Part shown: in pieces, positions 7,756 through 16,346 of the stretch
How positions within the stretch are numbered: position 1 is the first letter of the stretch
Layout of the letters: every line of letters starts with the position of its first letter
Assembly (NCBI RefSeq): GCF_900099935.1
Contig: NZ_FNEK01000024.1
Coordinates: 19,828 to 83,827, forward strand
Direction of reading: 5' to 3'
DNA length: 64,000 bases
DNA from: Aliiruegeria lutimaris
GTDB taxonomy: Bacteria; Pseudomonadota; Alphaproteobacteria; Rhodobacterales; Rhodobacteraceae
Position numbers and translations under genes: made by a program
The notes under the pieces: model-generated
The model's input: the letters and a program-made list of their open reading frames with translations, nothing else
Told to the model about the DNA's origin: nothing
The model's database searches: none

Positions 7756-9153
7756 CTACGCCAGCAAAAACGCAAAGATCAGCACCCAGAGCGAGAGTAC
7801 CATGCCGGCGCAAAGGACGAAGATCCCGTTCCAGCGCCATCCGACATGCAGCGCGCTGACACCGCCAAAGGATCCGATCAGCAAGGTTGTCGCGGTAAAT
7901 GGCGAGAAGGCGCCGCTCAGCGCCCAACCCGCCGCGATGGAGACAACAAGCGCAGCGGGGGTGACGCCCAGTTGCGACGCGGCGGGGATGAGTGGCGCGA
8001 TCAGGGTGACCGCGAGGATCGGGTTCATCCCGAACTGGCCGAGAATGGGAATAACCCAGACGAAGGAAACCACGACCAGCCAAGACGGCAAGCCCGTTAC
8101 ATCCAATCCCATCGCGGGGACGACGGGCAGCAGCAATGGTGCACCGACCGTTCCGATATAGCCGGCCATCGTCAGCAAGGTGAGTTCGCCGCGATAGCCC
8201 GGCAGGTCCTTCCACAGGTAATCGCGCAGCCTGTCGCGAAAGGAAAAGCGCATCGCCCCGCCCGCATGCTGCAGGGCCGCCCAGCCCAGCGACAGAAACG
8301 GCACGATCAGCATCACGATGCCGACAACCGCAACCCCGCTCAGCTCATGCAGCCCCCCCACGATCAGCCCCATCCCGACAAGCAGCGCCAGAAGCGGCAC
8401 CAGCACTGTCCAGGAGCCCTCGACCGGGCCGCGCGGGGGTGCCGGCGCCGACAAGCGTGGCTTGAAGACGGTATCGAGCGCCCAGCCGGTCCCCGCGATG
8501 ATCGCCGCGGTCACGAGCCCCGGCCCGACGACGTCCGCCCAACGGGCGCCTGGGATCAGGGCATTGGTGATCGCCATGGAGAAGGCCAGTGGGGACCAGG
8601 AGAGCGAGGAAACGAACCCGCGCTGAATGGCGAGCAGCATTCGGCGCGTCCGGTGATGCCGGATTTCGGCATTCGGCTCGGCGCGGGCGCTCGCCGTGGC
8701 CAGCCCGCCCAGCAGCGAGATCGCGCCGTAATTGAGCAGCAGCGCGAAGAGATGACCGCCAAGCGTGAGTGCCGCGTATCTCCGGCCGGGGGGCTGCACA
8801 GCAAGATAGGTGCCGCCGGCGGCAATGGCCGGCGAGGTTTCCGACACGTTCCGGAGCGTCGAGAGCGCCATGAAGAACGCCGCGATGAAGGCCGCGGTCC
8901 GCAGGCCCGCACGCACGACGTCCTTCCAACCGGGGACATAGAGTATGAGCAGGCCGGTCAGAACGACGGCAGCGATCACGAAGGCCTTGCGGGAAGCCCG
9001 AACCCGCATAGCCATGAGCAGGACGGCCATCGCCGTGATGCCAAGGACCGGCAGCGGCAACGGCAGCAACCGCCATTGATCCAGTGTCACGAAGAGCGTC
9101 ACGACGAGGAGCAAGAGCACCGCGACACGTTCGTTCCAGTGGCTCGATTTCAT
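7756..9153 (-). CDS. Polytopic membrane protein, possible ion or solute transporter
   Basis: The 465-residue protein is almost entirely membrane helices, roughly 10-12 of them, with a hydrophilic loop in the middle (K-P-R-L-S-A-P-A-P-P-R-G). Two related features suggest an inverted-repeat carrier of the ion-transporter superfamily: N-Y-G-A-I-S-L-L-G-G in the first half and G-Q-F-G-M-N-P-I-L-A-V in the second half, each followed by a small-residue helix. I do not recognise a specific family or substrate. It stands alone between the epimerase gene and tRNA-Thr, with 150 bp downstream and 200 bp upstream holding no gene. The start at 9153 has AGGAG upstream. Confidence 0.75.
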   Translation of the reverse strand: MKSSHWNERVAVLLLLVVTLFVTLDQWRLLPLPLPVLGITAMAVLLMAMRVRASRKAFVIAAVVLTGLLILYVPGWKDVVRAGLRTAAFIAAFFMALSTLRNVSETSPAIAAGGTYLAVQPPGRRYAALTLGGHLFALLLNYGAISLLGGLATASARAEPNAEIRHHRTRRMLLAIQRGFVSSLSWSPLAFSMAITNALIPGARWADVVGPGLVTAAIIAGTGWALDTVFKPRLSAPAPPRGPVEGSWTVLVPLLALLVGMGLIVGGLHELSGVAVVGIVMLIVPFLSLGWAALQHAGGAMRFSFRDRLRDYLWKDLPGYRGELTLLTMAGYIGTVGAPLLLPVVPAMGLDVTGLPSWLVVVSFVWVIPILGQFGMNPILAVTLIAPLIPAASQLGVTPAALVVSIAAGWALSGAFSPFTATTLLIGSFGGVSALHVGWRWNGIFVLCAGMVLSLWVLIFAFLLA

Positions 9154-9353
9154 TCCGGCTCTCCTGCTGGAAGCGATTCAGCGACCGCTCACGCGTGCAA
9201 TATCGCCCCGGGACGGCGGCTGCATCACCCAACTTCCCGTTCAGGCCAGCACCCGCCGAACCGACATCACCGGCCAAGGACATGGAAAGGTTGCAATATC
9301 CAACATCGCCCGCCCCCGGAAGGACCAGCACAGGCCGGTGCGCTTTTCTGGAA

Positions 9354-9429
9354 TGGTGCCCCCACACGGACTCGAACCGCGGACCTACTGATTACAAATC
9401 AGTTGCTCTACCAGCTGAGCTATAGGGGC
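9354..9429 (-). tRNA. trnT: tRNA-Thr (anticodon UGU)
   Basis: The complement folds into a canonical 76-nt cloverleaf. The acceptor stem is GCCCCTA with TGGGGGC, the D stem GCTC/GAGC, the anticodon stem ACTGA/TCAGT with loop TTTGTAA (anticodon TGT, reading ACA), and the T stem CGCGG/CCGTG with loop TTCGAGT. The discriminator is A and CCA is encoded. I see no duplicated 3' end nearby that would suggest an integrated element. Confidence 0.97.
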
Positions 9430-9601
9430 GCCGTCCCAGTGGTATATTGGCTGCTTTCAACCGGTGCAAGACGCTCTGTCGACCATCTTTTGCCGGCGCC
9501 GAGACTGCCGCGAACGCCTGCGCTCGGCCAAGTTGGCCCGCGTTACATACTTTCGTATAGTGGGGGCATACCTATGTGCCATGTCGCACCGATTGAAATA
9601 C

Positions 9602-9613
9602 CCTACCGGTAGG
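9602..9613. promoter_or_regulatory. 12-bp perfect palindrome before the H-NOX gene
   Basis: CCTACCGGTAGG is a perfect palindrome centred about 50 bp before the H-NOX start codon, just after TTGAAA at 9593-9598. ATAC-TTTC-GTAT, a shorter inverted repeat, lies at 9547-9558. These could be operators. I found no FNR/NnrR-type TTGAT-N4-ATCAA site, so nitric-oxide control of the operon is not directly visible. Confidence 0.35.
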
Positions 9614-9656
9614 ATAAGTTGGGATAGCGGCCCGTGAACACCGATAGGAATGGACC

Positions 9657-10202
9657 ATGAAAGGCGTTGTATTCGTCGAATTGCTCGCCATGGCGGAAGA
9701 TGCGTTTGGCGAAGACGTGGTGGACGCCGTGATCGACAAGGCCGATCTTGCGCATGGCGGCGCCTATACGGCCGTCGGAAACTACCCTTGCGCGGAACTC
9801 GTGAAGATCGTGGACGCCTTCAGCGACCATTCCGGGCTGAGCCCGGATCTCTTGCAGCGCAAGTTCGGCCACTGGATGATGGGTTTCTTCGCGCAGCATT
9901 ACCCGGCCTTCTTCGAGAACAAATCCTCGTCCTTCGAGATGCTCGAAGCCGTGGACCAGGAGATCCATGTCGAGGTGCTCAAGCTCTACCCGGATGCCGA
10001 ACTGCCGCGGTTCGAAACGGATCGCACCGGCGAGGGTCAATTGCAGATGGTCTATTCCTCTCCGCGCCCGCTGGTCTCCTTCTGTCATGGGCTGATCGAG
10101 GCCTGTGTCGAGCGATTTGACGAGACGGCGGAGATTGCCATCGAGGCCACGCCGGCGCAGAACAACAGCACGACATTCCGGATCGACATCACCGGCAGGT
10201 AG
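9657..10202 (+). CDS. H-NOX haem nitric-oxide/oxygen-binding sensor
   Basis: The 181-residue protein has the H-NOX hallmarks: the N-terminal M-K-G-V-V-F, a proximal haem-ligating histidine at about residue 104 (E-I-H-V-E-V-L-K-L-Y-P), a conserved proline at about 117, and the YxSxR haem-propionate signature at 133-137 (Y-S-S-P-R). These domains bind NO, and sometimes O2, through ferrous haem and change the activity of a partner protein. The stop is 11 bp before a hybrid histidine kinase, the commonest partner of bacterial stand-alone H-NOX proteins. By analogy with characterised pairs, NO-bound H-NOX would inhibit kinase autophosphorylation. A palindrome precedes the gene. Confidence 0.95.
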   Translation: MKGVVFVELLAMAEDAFGEDVVDAVIDKADLAHGGAYTAVGNYPCAELVKIVDAFSDHSGLSPDLLQRKFGHWMMGFFAQHYPAFFENKSSSFEMLEAVDQEIHVEVLKLYPDAELPRFETDRTGEGQLQMVYSSPRPLVSFCHGLIEACVERFDETAEIAIEATPAQNNSTTFRIDITGR

Positions 10203-10213
10203 GAGATCGGCTC

Positions 10214-11941
10214 TTGGCATCCGAACAGGACGATCGCGTTTCGCGCAGCAGGTACGAACGCGAAAAAGCCGCGCGCAAGGAGGCTGAGGCACTGCTGGAA
10301 GGCAAGAGCCGGGAGCTGTTTCTTGCCAACCAGAGTCTCAGCCAGCAATCGGAAATCCTCGAACGAACGGTTACCGAGCGAACCTCGGAACTGCGCATTG
10401 CACTGGACAAGGCCGAAGCCGCGTCGGCGATGCGCGCCCGTTTCATCGCCACGATGAGCCACGAGATCCGCACGCCGCTGGGCGGGCTGCTGGGCATGAT
10501 CGACCTGATGTATGGCGACGAGACCGACCCCGCCAGGCGCGAGCTTCTCGAATACGCGAAAACCTCCGGCGACGCGCTGAAGCGGATCGTCAATGATGTG
10601 CTGGACTTCTCCAAGATGGAGGCCGGCGCCTTCCAGTTCGAAAATGAAAAGGTCGATATCCGCGCCCTGATTGGCGGCGTGCTGGCACTGGCCGCCGCCT
10701 CCATGCCCGATGGCGAGTCACGGCTGCGCAGTTCGATCTCGCCAACCGTGCCGCCGATTTTTGCCGGCGATGCCACCCGCATCCGACAGGTATTGTCGAA
10801 TCTGGTATCCAATGCCGCACGCTACTCGGCCGACGGCCAGATCGAACTGCGCGCCTTTGCCTCTGAGCACGAGAAAGGCGCCCTGCTCCGTGTCGAGATC
10901 GAGGACCAGGGGATCGGCATCTCGGCCGAGCAACAGAAGAACCTGTTCAAGGATTTCACCCAGGTCCCCAACAAGCTGACCTCCGCGGCGCAGGGAACCG
11001 GCCTCGGCCTCGCTATCAGCCGTCGGATCATCGAGGGCGCCGATGGAAGGATCGGTGTCTTCAGCGAGCCGGGCGTGGGCTCGACCTTCTGGTTCGAACT
11101 GCCGGTGGAAGTGCTGGAAGCGTGCCCGCCCTCGAAGGGAGAGGGCAAAGCCAGGCTCCGCGATGTCAAGGCCCGGGTAGAGGGCGCACGGATCCTCTTG
11201 GCCGAGGACAACAAGATCAACCAGAAGCTCCTGCTGACCTTCCTCAAACGGATGAACGTGAGCGCGGAACTGGCCGAGAACGGGCGGGAGGCGGTCGAGA
11301 AATTCGCCCCCGGCAAATACGACCTCGTGCTGATGGACGTGGCGATGCCGGAGATGGACGGGTTGGAAGCGACGCGGATCATCCGCGACAGTTGGCCCGC
11401 CGAGAAGATCCCTCCCATCGTCGTGTTGACGGCGCATGTGCTCGACGCCATCCATGAGGACAGCGCCCGGGTCGGCATCGACCGGGTCCTGAGCAAGCCG
11501 ATCACCTTCGGTGACCTGCGTGACGCGATCTCCGAGGAGCTCGGCGCCCATGGCAACCCGGATCACCATACGCCCCGCCAGTTCGGCGCCCGCCCGGCCA
11601 TTTTCGCGCATCTCTCCAATCCGATCCTGGAAGGTCTGATCGAGTCCATGAGCGAGAATGAGGTGATCGCGCTGGTGGAGGAGTTCGTGATCGACGCGCG
11701 CCGCCTGCTGGCAGCGATTACCGCCAATCTCAGGCGCGGCGAGAGCGAGGCGGCCGCCGCCGAAGCCCATGCGCTCAAGGGCATGTCGGGACTGATCGGC
11801 GCGCTTGGCGTATCCGAACTGGCCGGACAGCTTGAGCAAAGCGCGGCGTATCTGGACGCGGACTCCATCGAAGAGGTCATCGATGCCCTGTCGGGCCAGG
11901 TGGACACGCTCGACCGTGCGCTGTCGGCATCAATCGAGTAA
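10214..11941 (+). CDS. H-NOX-associated hybrid histidine kinase (HisKA-HATPase-REC-Hpt)
   Basis: The 575-residue cytoplasmic kinase has no membrane segment or PAS domain. An N-terminal coiled coil (residues 1-70) leads to the phosphoacceptor H-box M-S-H-E-I-R-T-P-L with histidine near 83, then an ATPase domain with its N and G boxes (E-D-Q-G-I-G-I and G-T-G-L-G-L-A-I). A receiver follows with the phosphorylatable aspartate near 375 (L-M-D-V-A-M-P-E-M-D-G), then a C-terminal Hpt domain with histidine near 519 (A-H-A-L-K-G-M-S-G). The full internal phosphorelay is therefore present, but no separate output response regulator is adjacent. The start is a TTG, chosen because AGGAG lies eight bases upstream and the coiled coil begins there. 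It is co-transcribed with the H-NOX gene. Confidence 0.93.
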   Translation: MASEQDDRVSRSRYEREKAARKEAEALLEGKSRELFLANQSLSQQSEILERTVTERTSELRIALDKAEAASAMRARFIATMSHEIRTPLGGLLGMIDLMYGDETDPARRELLEYAKTSGDALKRIVNDVLDFSKMEAGAFQFENEKVDIRALIGGVLALAAASMPDGESRLRSSISPTVPPIFAGDATRIRQVLSNLVSNAARYSADGQIELRAFASEHEKGALLRVEIEDQGIGISAEQQKNLFKDFTQVPNKLTSAAQGTGLGLAISRRIIEGADGRIGVFSEPGVGSTFWFELPVEVLEACPPSKGEGKARLRDVKARVEGARILLAEDNKINQKLLLTFLKRMNVSAELAENGREAVEKFAPGKYDLVLMDVAMPEMDGLEATRIIRDSWPAEKIPPIVVLTAHVLDAIHEDSARVGIDRVLSKPITFGDLRDAISEELGAHGNPDHHTPRQFGARPAIFAHLSNPILEGLIESMSENEVIALVEEFVIDARRLLAAITANLRRGESEAAAAEAHALKGMSGLIGALGVSELAGQLEQSAAYLDADSIEEVIDALSGQVDTLDRALSASIE

Positions 11942-12022
11942 CGACCCTGACTGCCTTGCCAAGCTAACGGTCGCCCCACGAAAAGGTCCGCCTGCTGGTT
12001 CCGTGCTATCGGTGCATCTTTA

Positions 12023-12174
12023 AGGGGGCTTTCCCCCCCGCCCTCTTGCGAGCACTCCCCCCAGGATATTTTGGGAAAGAGGAAGACGCCGCGGTCTACA
12101 ATCATCTTTCCAGCAAATATCCCCGCCGGAGGCACGATCCGCAGGATCGTAAACGCGCGCGAAGCGCGCGCCCC
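12023..12174 (+). repeat. Composite palindromic intergenic repeat, full copy 2 (forward orientation)
   Basis: The order of modules is GGGGGCTTTCCCCC, CTCTTGCGAGCACTC, CCCAGGATATTTTGGGAAAGAGGAAG, a 22-bp spacer, ATCTTTCC with AAATATCCCCGCCGGAGGC, CGATCC/GGATCG, and GCGCGC-GAAG-CGCGCGC. It fills most of the 347-bp gap between the convergent kinase and RTX genes, where no gene is visible. Its position at two 3' ends suggests that the hairpins could terminate transcription, but no T-run is present. Confidence 0.85.
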
Positions 12175-12288
12175 GGAACGGCCTAAAGCTCCGCAACCAA
12201 CCTATGGCCAGATTTCCATTACGGCCGTCACGTCCCGCTTTTCCTTGCCCTGCCCCGCCGATGCAACACCGACGGGGTGGCGGCTTGC

Positions 12289-14685
12289 TCACGCGACAAG
12301 GGCGTCCTCGAAACCGATATCGAACTCGGCGTAATCCTCGGCGCTCACGCCAAGCATGTAGATATCACTCTCGCCATAGTGGAGCTTGATCCCCTTGCCA
12401 TAATCCTCGACCCAGATATCCTCCTCGGAGAGCCCGGAGAACTGCAGGCTGTCGGTGCCAATCTCGAAATCGTAAAGAACGTCGTTGCCATCGCCGGCAT
12501 TGAACACAAACACATCCTCACCCGAGCCGCCCGCGAGGCGATCATTGCCGCTGCCGCCCTCAAGGCGGTCATTGCCAGAGCCGCCCTTGAGCTTGTCATG
12601 GCCGGAGCCGGCCGTGAGAATGTCATTATCCGCACCGCCATCGAGGCTGTCATTGCCGGCGCCGCCATCGACCAGGTCGTCGCCCATGCCGCCGACAAGC
12701 CGGTCCGCCCCATCACCGCCCGAAAGGATATTGTCGGCGTCATTGCCCCAGATGGAGTTGTTGGCGGCATTCCCGGTGCCCGAGATCGCGTCGCCTTCCA
12801 TCAAGAGGTCCTCGACATTGTCGCTCAGCACGATGTCGACCGAGCTGCGAACGCGGTCCGTGCCGCCATCGGCCGCCTCGATCACCACGTCGCCGGCATT
12901 CTCGACGATATATTCGTCGTCTCCCGCACCGCCCTCCATGTGATCCGCCCCGGTCCCGCCGCCCAGGATATCGGCGCCATCGCCGCCCAGCAGGATATCG
13001 TCGCCATCCCCGCCGCAGAGCGTGTCCTGCCCGGCGCCGCCATCGAGCTGGTCAGCACCCTCTCCGCCCGTGAGCTTGTCGTCGCCCGCGCCGCCATCGA
13101 GCGTATCCGCCCCGGCGCCACCGTCGATTTTGTCGGCGCCATTGCCGCCCTCGATCACGTCATTGCCGTCATAGCCCAGTAACTCGTCGTCGCCGTCCAG
13201 ACCCAGGAGGAAATTGTCGTTGCCATTGCCGTGGATGAAGTTGCTGGAGGCGTTCCCGGTGCCGCGGATCGCGGCACTGTCATCCATCAGCCAGAGATCC
13301 TCGAAGGCAATGTCGAGCGTGTGATCCAGCGCGGAATGCACAGTGTCATGGCCGCCGGTCTCGCCGGTCAGCACATCGCCCGCGTCATGGATGTAATAGC
13401 TGTCGTCGCCATCGCCGCCCGCCATGACGTCATCGCCCTGCCCGCCATCGATCACGTCATTACCCGCGCCGCCCTCGATCACATCCGCGCCGTCCTCGCC
13501 GCGGATGAAATCGTCGCCATCGCCGCCATAGATGTCGTCATCGCCCTCGCCGGCAAAGATCTTGTCATTTCCGCCATGGCCGTAGATCACGTCGTCCACG
13601 CCGTCCGCGCCGTCGATGATCTGGCCGTCCGCGTCCGTGTAGCCGCCGACCATGTGGTCATTGCCCGCGGTGCCGTCCACCGGCGAGGTGGTGATGGTCA
13701 GGAAGGCAACATCGGTGGTGCCTTCGGGACTTTCCAACGTGTAGGAAATAGTGCTGTTCTGGGCATTGGGCGCGGCGGTGACGGTCACGGTGCCATCCTC
13801 GTTGAGGCGCACCGTCTCGCCACTCTCCAGCGCCACCACGTCGCCCGCGATCACGTCGACACCGTTGATCTTGCTGATCCGCGCCCCCTCCGGCGCATCG
13901 TCATTGGCGGTAAGATCGATTGTCTGCGCGTTCTTGCTGGCGACGGTAACGCTGTCGTCTTCGGCGATCACCGCGCTCTGGATCGAGTCGCCCACGATCA
14001 GCAGGTTGCTGTCATAGATCGCGTCGCCATCGTCGGCGATGGCGATCTTGATCGTGTTCACTTCCCCCGGCTGGACTGTTGCCTTCACGGTGACCACAAC
14101 AGTCACCCCGTCCATCTCGGTGTTGAGCGCTCCGTCGGTGTTGTCGATGAAGAGATTCTCGTTGGAGGTGTCGTTGATGTTGTCGATGGAGATGGCGCCA
14201 TCGCCGATGGTCATCTCGGCCAACTCACCATTGACCCAGATGCCGACCACGTCGTTATAGCCGGAATTCACCCATTCCAGGTATTCTTCCGAGCCGAAGA
14301 CGAGCTGCATGGTGACGGTGTCGCCCTCGGGGATGAACTCCGCCTCGAAGACCGCCGCGTCATAGACAGGGCGACCGACGAGGGCGCTCAGATCGGCCTC
14401 ACCATCGATGCCGCTGGTATTGGTGGAGGTGTTGGTGGCCAGGTTGTTCTGATCCGACCCGCCCTCATTGGTGAAATCCGCCGCCGCGCCGGTGGACAGG
14501 ATCACGCCGCTATCGGCGGGCACGACATCGGGCGCGACCGTATTGCCGTCGGTGTAGATACCACTGGAGGCGTCGTCGCCGGTATAGGTGGCGCTGATCA
14601 CGGTGATGCCTTCGCCGAACATGGCATTGGCCATCTCCTCGGCGCTGGCCGTGGTATCGACGGGGAGCTTGGTGGATATGGTCAC
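12289..14685 (-). CDS. RTX-type calcium-binding secreted protein with choice-of-anchor-L-like N-terminus
   Basis: The protein is 798 residues. Residues of about 20-240 form a choice-of-anchor-L-like domain (I-S-A-T-Y-T-G, G-V-I-L-S-T-G, F-G-S-E-E-Y-L-E-W and Y-N-D-V-V-G-I-W-V-N-G). A short cadherin/Big-like segment follows, then three blocks of RTX nonapeptides (consensus G-G-x-G-x-D-x-L/I) in residues of about 345-740, separated by two spacer domains, each with a V-E-D-L-L or F-E-D-L-W motif. The end, I-G-F-E-D-A-L-V-A, fits a type I secretion signal. RTX repeats fold as beta-rolls around Ca2+ outside the cell. No hydrolase domain is seen, so an adhesin or surface-layer role is likelier than an enzyme. 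No type I secretion genes are in the window. The adjacent exopolysaccharide genes suggest a biofilm-matrix role, by inference. Confidence 0.88.
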   Translation of the reverse strand: MTISTKLPVDTTASAEEMANAMFGEGITVISATYTGDDASSGIYTDGNTVAPDVVPADSGVILSTGAAADFTNEGGSDQNNLATNTSTNTSGIDGEADLSALVGRPVYDAAVFEAEFIPEGDTVTMQLVFGSEEYLEWVNSGYNDVVGIWVNGELAEMTIGDGAISIDNINDTSNENLFIDNTDGALNTEMDGVTVVVTVKATVQPGEVNTIKIAIADDGDAIYDSNLLIVGDSIQSAVIAEDDSVTVASKNAQTIDLTANDDAPEGARISKINGVDVIAGDVVALESGETVRLNEDGTVTVTAAPNAQNSTISYTLESPEGTTDVAFLTITTSPVDGTAGNDHMVGGYTDADGQIIDGADGVDDVIYGHGGNDKIFAGEGDDDIYGGDGDDFIRGEDGADVIEGGAGNDVIDGGQGDDVMAGGDGDDSYYIHDAGDVLTGETGGHDTVHSALDHTLDIAFEDLWLMDDSAAIRGTGNASSNFIHGNGNDNFLLGLDGDDELLGYDGNDVIEGGNGADKIDGGAGADTLDGGAGDDKLTGGEGADQLDGGAGQDTLCGGDGDDILLGGDGADILGGGTGADHMEGGAGDDEYIVENAGDVVIEAADGGTDRVRSSVDIVLSDNVEDLLMEGDAISGTGNAANNSIWGNDADNILSGGDGADRLVGGMGDDLVDGGAGNDSLDGGADNDILTAGSGHDKLKGGSGNDRLEGGSGNDRLAGGSGEDVFVFNAGDGNDVLYDFEIGTDSLQFSGLSEEDIWVEDYGKGIKLHYGESDIYMLGVSAEDYAEFDIGFEDALVA

Positions 14686-14724
14686 AGTCTACCTCTTTGG
14701 AGACAGGGGGATGGGGAAAGGCGC

Positions 14725-15501
14725 TCAGTAGGCGCCGCGGGCGGTCACGACGGCTGACACGGTGGCCAGAAGCAGCCGCAGGTCGGTCAGCAGCGAGCAA
14801 TCGCGGATATAGGCAAGGTCGAGCCGGATCATCTCCTCGAAGGAGATGTCGGCCCGGCCGGAAACCTGCCAGAGCCCGGTAATGCCGGGCAACGCGGCAA
14901 GGCGATTGCGGTCATTGGCGGAATATTGGGCGACTTCGCGCGGCAGCGCCGGGCGCGGTCCAACAAGCGACATATCTCCCAGCAGAACGTTGAAGAGCTG
15001 CGGCAACTCATCGAGCGAGCTGCGGCGCAACAGACGGCCGACCGCCGTAACGCGGGGATCGTCACGCATCTTGAAGCAAACGCCGTCGCGTTCGCTGGCG
15101 CCCTGCAACGCGGCCAGCCGCGCCTCGGCATCCACATACATGCTGCGGAATTTCCACATGGTGAAAGGAGACCCGTTGCGACCGACCCGCTCCTGGCGAA
15201 AGAAGACTGGCCCGCGGCTGCCCAGCTTGATGGAGAGCGCAATCAGCGCCAGCAGCGGCGCGATGGCCAGCAGGATCGCGGTGGCGGCCAGTATGTCGAA
15301 GGGACGCTTGAAGAGTGGCACCTCACCGGCACGGATGCCCGGCGCGGCGAGGGAAACAAAGGCAGGAACTTTCTGAGTGGCAGGCATCTGATAACTCCAA
15401 ATCGGTGTGGAGCTAAACTGCGCTGGCCGTGCCACGTCTTCGAGCGCAAACAAGGATGGAGCATCCCTCATTGGGTGTGTCGCGGCACCGGAAGTTTCCA
15501 C
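14725..15501 (-). CDS. Initiating sugar transferase (undecaprenyl-phosphate sugar phosphotransferase, ExoY/WcaJ type)
   Basis: The C-terminal catalytic domain is complete: a single membrane anchor after K-R-P-F-D-I-L, then F-F-R-Q-E-R-V-G-R-N-G, F-T-M-W-K-F-R-S-M, S-L-D-E-L-P-Q-L-F-N-V-L, G-D-M-S-L-V-G-P-R-P and G-I-T-G-L-W-Q-V-S-G-R. It transfers a sugar-1-phosphate from a UDP-sugar to undecaprenyl phosphate, starting the repeat unit of an exopolysaccharide. The GTG at 15501 gives 258 residues; an ATG at 15387 with GGAG upstream would give 221, closer to ExoY. It lies 40 bp past the RTX start, on the same strand, and opposite in direction to most of the polysaccharide operon. Confidence 0.9.
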   Translation of the reverse strand: METSGAATHPMRDAPSLFALEDVARPAQFSSTPIWSYQMPATQKVPAFVSLAAPGIRAGEVPLFKRPFDILAATAILLAIAPLLALIALSIKLGSRGPVFFRQERVGRNGSPFTMWKFRSMYVDAEARLAALQGASERDGVCFKMRDDPRVTAVGRLLRRSSLDELPQLFNVLLGDMSLVGPRPALPREVAQYSANDRNRLAALPGITGLWQVSGRADISFEEMIRLDLAYIRDCSLLTDLRLLLATVSAVVTARGAY

Positions 15502-15710
15502 TTCCTGCCTGAAGGCGTTTTAAAGCTATCCAGAAGTATATTTTCGTCTCATATGCGTCTGGACGATGCCCAGAATTCTCCGGAATGCTGAAAAAACGGG
15601 CCTATATAGAAAAGCCCACATCGCTTTGGCTCCCGCCGGGCGAAGACTGCGGACGGTTTTCACGCCGATTTTTCGCAGCTAGAAGAGAAACAGGTTAGGG
15701 AGACTAAACC

Positions 15711-16331
15711 ATGATCCGCGTTTTGATCGCAGATGACCATGTTCTCGTGCGCGAGACGCTGGGAGCCTTCGTCGAGAATGCCGGCGGGTTCGAGCTGACG
15801 CTTGTAGAGGATTTGGACGCGGCCTGCGTCAGCATGCGGGAATCGCGCGGCTACGATCTCGTCCTGCTGGATTACCAGATGCCGGGCATGAACGGGCTGG
15901 AGGGTCTGTCGCGTGCGATGGAGTCCAATCGCGGCAAGCCGGTGGCGCTGATGTCGGGCGTTGCCAATCGCAAGATCGCGCAGGATGCGATGGAGGCCGG
16001 GGCAATCGGCTTTCTGCCCAAGACGATGGGAGCGAAATCGCTGGTGAACGCGATCCGCTTCATGGCGATGGGCGAGCAATTCATCCCCGTGGCCTTCATG
16101 AACGAACCCGACGAAACGGAGATCGACCACCCGCTTGCCGAAAAGCTGACCCCGCGCGAACTCGAGGTGCTGGGCGGACTCTGCCGCGGCATGGCCAACA
16201 AGGAGATCGCGCGCGAGCTGGACCTGCAGGAGGTGACGATCAAGATGAACGTCAAGACGCTCTGCCGCAAGCTGGAGGCCAAGAACCGCACCCATGCCGC
16301 GATGATCGCCAAGGAAGCCGGGCTGTTCTGA
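15711..16331 (+). CDS. LuxR/NarL-family response regulator
   Basis: The 206-residue protein has a receiver domain with the acidic pair at residues 8-9, the phosphoacceptor aspartate near 54 (L-L-D-Y-Q-M-P-G-M-N-G) and the conserved lysine in F-L-P-K-T. A C-terminal GerE-type helix-turn-helix begins L-T-P-R-E-L-E-V-L and continues N-K-E-I-A-R-E-L-D-L. No sensor kinase is adjacent. It sits between two halves of the polysaccharide cluster and is convergent with the export lipoprotein gene (15-bp gap), so control of exopolysaccharide genes is the natural inference. The 209-bp region upstream holds no other gene I can support. Confidence 0.93.
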   Translation: MIRVLIADDHVLVRETLGAFVENAGGFELTLVEDLDAACVSMRESRGYDLVLLDYQMPGMNGLEGLSRAMESNRGKPVALMSGVANRKIAQDAMEAGAIGFLPKTMGAKSLVNAIRFMAMGEQFIPVAFMNEPDETEIDHPLAEKLTPRELEVLGGLCRGMANKEIARELDLQEVTIKMNVKTLCRKLEAKNRTHAAMIAKEAGLF

Positions 16332-16346
16332 ACCCGCGCCTGCGGC

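Noticed and set aside
7678..9612. 644-residue open frame on the plus strand over the membrane-protein gene and the tRNA
   Set aside because: It runs antisense through a well-supported membrane protein and through tRNA-Thr, and its sequence is low complexity.
12500..13560. Regular short DNA repeats that could suggest a CRISPR array
   Set aside because: They are in-frame RTX nonapeptide codons inside a single long gene, with no spacer structure and no cas genes.
13231..14757. 508-residue plus-strand frame (and 12277-13182) opposite the RTX gene
   Set aside because: It is the mirror image of the RTX repeats; the V-I-A/H-H-V-A pattern is a by-product of the repeated codons.
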